Assembly: GCF_007860135.1 (NCBI RefSeq)
Contig: NZ_SJPV01000007.1
Coordinates: 267,823 to 331,822 of the forward strand
Length of the DNA: 64,000 nucleotides
From: Novipirellula artificiosorum
Lineage (GTDB): Bacteria > Planctomycetota > Planctomycetia > Pirellulales > Pirellulaceae
Direction of reading: 5' to 3'
Positions within the stretch are counted from its first letter, which is position 1; the number at the start of each line of letters is the position of its first letter. The position numbers and the translations under genes are program-made. Below, in pieces: positions 63,054 to 64,000 of the stretch. Under the pieces are notes generated by a model that made no database searches, was not told where the DNA came from, and worked only from the letters and a program-made list of their open reading frames with translations.

Positions 63054-63368
63054 TTACGTGGCTGCAGCTTCGGCGTTCTTCACGCTGGGTCGCCGAGTCC
63101 GTCGCCGCGGTTTGGCATGGGTCCACTCTTTGGTCATTGCCTCGAAAACCTCAGGCGTTTCGTAGCGAACAATCGTTTTGCCTTCGGGCATCGGGCCGAT
63201 CAATCCACGAAACACCGGCATGCCGCGCAAATCCAGATCGGTGCTGCAATCGTCGGTTCCGATTTGCATGTGCATCTTCGAGAGCGGGTCACAATTCGGA
63301 TAATCGCGAATCAAAATCGAACCGTCACTACCGCGCGTGACGACGCGGAACGTATCTTTCTTGGCCAT
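63054..63368 (-). CDS. Small conserved hypothetical protein
   Basis: A 104-residue protein from the ATG at 63368 (MAKKDTFRVVTRGSDGSILI). Sequence is hydrophilic with no membrane helix; SKMHMQIGTDDCSTDLDLRG and GPMPEGKTIVRYETPEVFEA are the central blocks. The basic tail is HAKPRRRTRRPSVKNAEAAA. I do not recognise the family, though its compact form suggests a planctomycete-specific gene. It stops directly against the methyltransferase start. Confidence 0.6.
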   Translation of the reverse strand: MAKKDTFRVVTRGSDGSILIRDYPNCDPLSKMHMQIGTDDCSTDLDLRGMPVFRGLIGPMPEGKTIVRYETPEVFEAMTKEWTHAKPRRRTRRPSVKNAEAAAT

Positions 63369-63773
63369 GGTGCCTCCGGGAGGGGGGGAGATGATGTGGC
63401 GCATCTTGAACGAACGATGGGATGGTTTGGGTTGGCTCTGCTTGGCCCGAGAGCGTCGACGCTGACCAAAAAAAACGGGAAGTGATCTTGGGGAGAGTGT
63501 CACTTAAGGTTTGATTCAGGACTGGTCTGCGTCGACGCTCACCATTCTTTGGGTTGACCAGGGGTCAACGTACCGAGGAGGGTGGACTCGGCTTCCGCCT
63601 TCGAGGGGCGAACGATCGCGAAGCGAACCTAGTAACAGACATCGACGCTCGCGACGCGAAAGTCGAAAAAAGAATCGGTCGTCGGCGCACTGAGACGAAC
63701 AGTCGCAATGGGTACAAGTTGTATTCGTAGTCGTAGCCGTACCTGAACGGTACGACACGCACATCGCTTTCCC
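63369..63773. other. 405-bp non-coding region before the adaptor end
   Basis: No supported gene. Several short open frames on both strands have no motif. It has an overall neutral base composition and no strong palindrome; T-rich and A-rich stretches at 63660-63675 (GTCGAAAAAAGAATC) stand out. Confidence 0.45.
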
Positions 63774-64000
63774 TTACAACCCGCCAATCACCACCTTCCC
63801 ACGCATCCCGCTTTGTAGACGGTGATTGGGATTTGCAACGGTTGCCCACAAACGAACTTGCCCCGTTACGGGATGAAGTTCAGGCGAGACGAAGACGACC
63901 TTGCCAAGGAACGTTTCCGCCTTCCCTTTGGATCGATTGGCATGGGGGATCTCCGAGCAAAAGAATTGGACTTCACGATTGACCAAGTCAGGGCCATACT
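63774..64000 (-). CDS. HlyD-type efflux adaptor, C-terminal end (5' end outside window)
   Basis: The last 75 or so codons of a periplasmic adaptor. GKAETFLGKVVFVSPELHPV is followed by TGQVRLWATVANPNHRLQSG and MRGKVVIGGL, the usual beta-barrel end of HlyD/RND adaptor proteins that link an inner-membrane pump to an outer-membrane channel. The start and the lipoyl-like and coiled-coil domains are beyond the window. The gap 63369-63773 shows no convincing gene. Confidence 0.72.
   Translation of the reverse strand, partial: YGPDLVNREVQFFCSEIPHANRSKGKAETFLGKVVFVSPELHPVTGQVRLWATVANPNHRLQSGMRGKVVIGGL

Overview
The window reads as a chromosomal segment of a marine planctomycete of the Rhodopirellula/Pirellulaceae type. 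The support is indirect but consistent: a run of formylglycine-type sulfatases, a DUF1559 prepilin-like protein, a PEP-CTERM protein, a decayed ECF-sigma/serine-threonine-kinase/RDD module, an SHD1-like protein, a very large signal peptidase I, loosely packed genes on both strands, weak Shine-Dalgarno signals and many structured intergenic repeats. No rRNA, tRNA, CRISPR array, prophage or complete insertion sequence was recognised.

Layout. 1-8.8 kb: five sulfatase genes in tandem on the minus strand (one cut by the window edge), one of them joined to a LamG-like and a GH43 glycosidase domain. 8.9-10.4 kb: remnants of a protein kinase/RDD gene and of its ECF sigma factor. 10.6-17.7 kb (minus): rhomboid protease, GH130 phosphorylase with a sodium:solute symporter, and an ABC-2 exporter pair. 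18.3-23.7 kb: NAD(P)HX epimerase, FmdB-type zinc ribbon, a Gly/Tyr/Asp-repeat secreted protein, ferredoxin-NADP reductase and GlgC. 24.2-31.3 kb: a gene-poor, repeat-rich segment bounded by two oppositely oriented copies of one palindromic element. It holds a ribbon-helix-helix-like protein, a cysteine-desulfurase homologue without the catalytic cysteine, a DUF1559 protein, two 416-bp direct repeats built of many small hairpins, and a PEP-CTERM protein. 31.6-41.6 kb: housekeeping genes (TatD, CdsA, LeuB, GT4 glycosyltransferase, methionine aminopeptidase, acyltransferase, phosphoglycerate mutase, aspartokinase). 41.9-47.8 kb: an acidic secreted protein, a heparinase II/III-type lyase, an orphan sugar-type ABC ATPase and a second acyltransferase. 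48.0-51.5 kb: a mutasome-like locus (imuA, imuB, plus a small protein with a clamp-binding-like motif). 51.5-55.4 kb: two envelope proteins of unknown role. 55.6-58.9 kb: lepB, lptB and a MazG-like hydrolase. 58.9-64 kb: a flavin oxidoreductase with halogenase-like motifs, sufS-sufU, a methyltransferase, a small conserved protein and the end of an HlyD-type adaptor.

How the genes fit together. The left part looks like a catabolic locus for sulfated, branched polysaccharide: sulfatases remove sulfate, GH43 removes pentose side groups, GH130 phosphorolyses mannosides, and the symporter and the lyase at 43-45 kb could supply or process related substrates. GlgC links sugar supply to glycogen. The imuAB locus points to a damage-inducible mutagenic repair system. 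The segment between 24 and 31 kb is the least explained part and holds most of the unusual structure.
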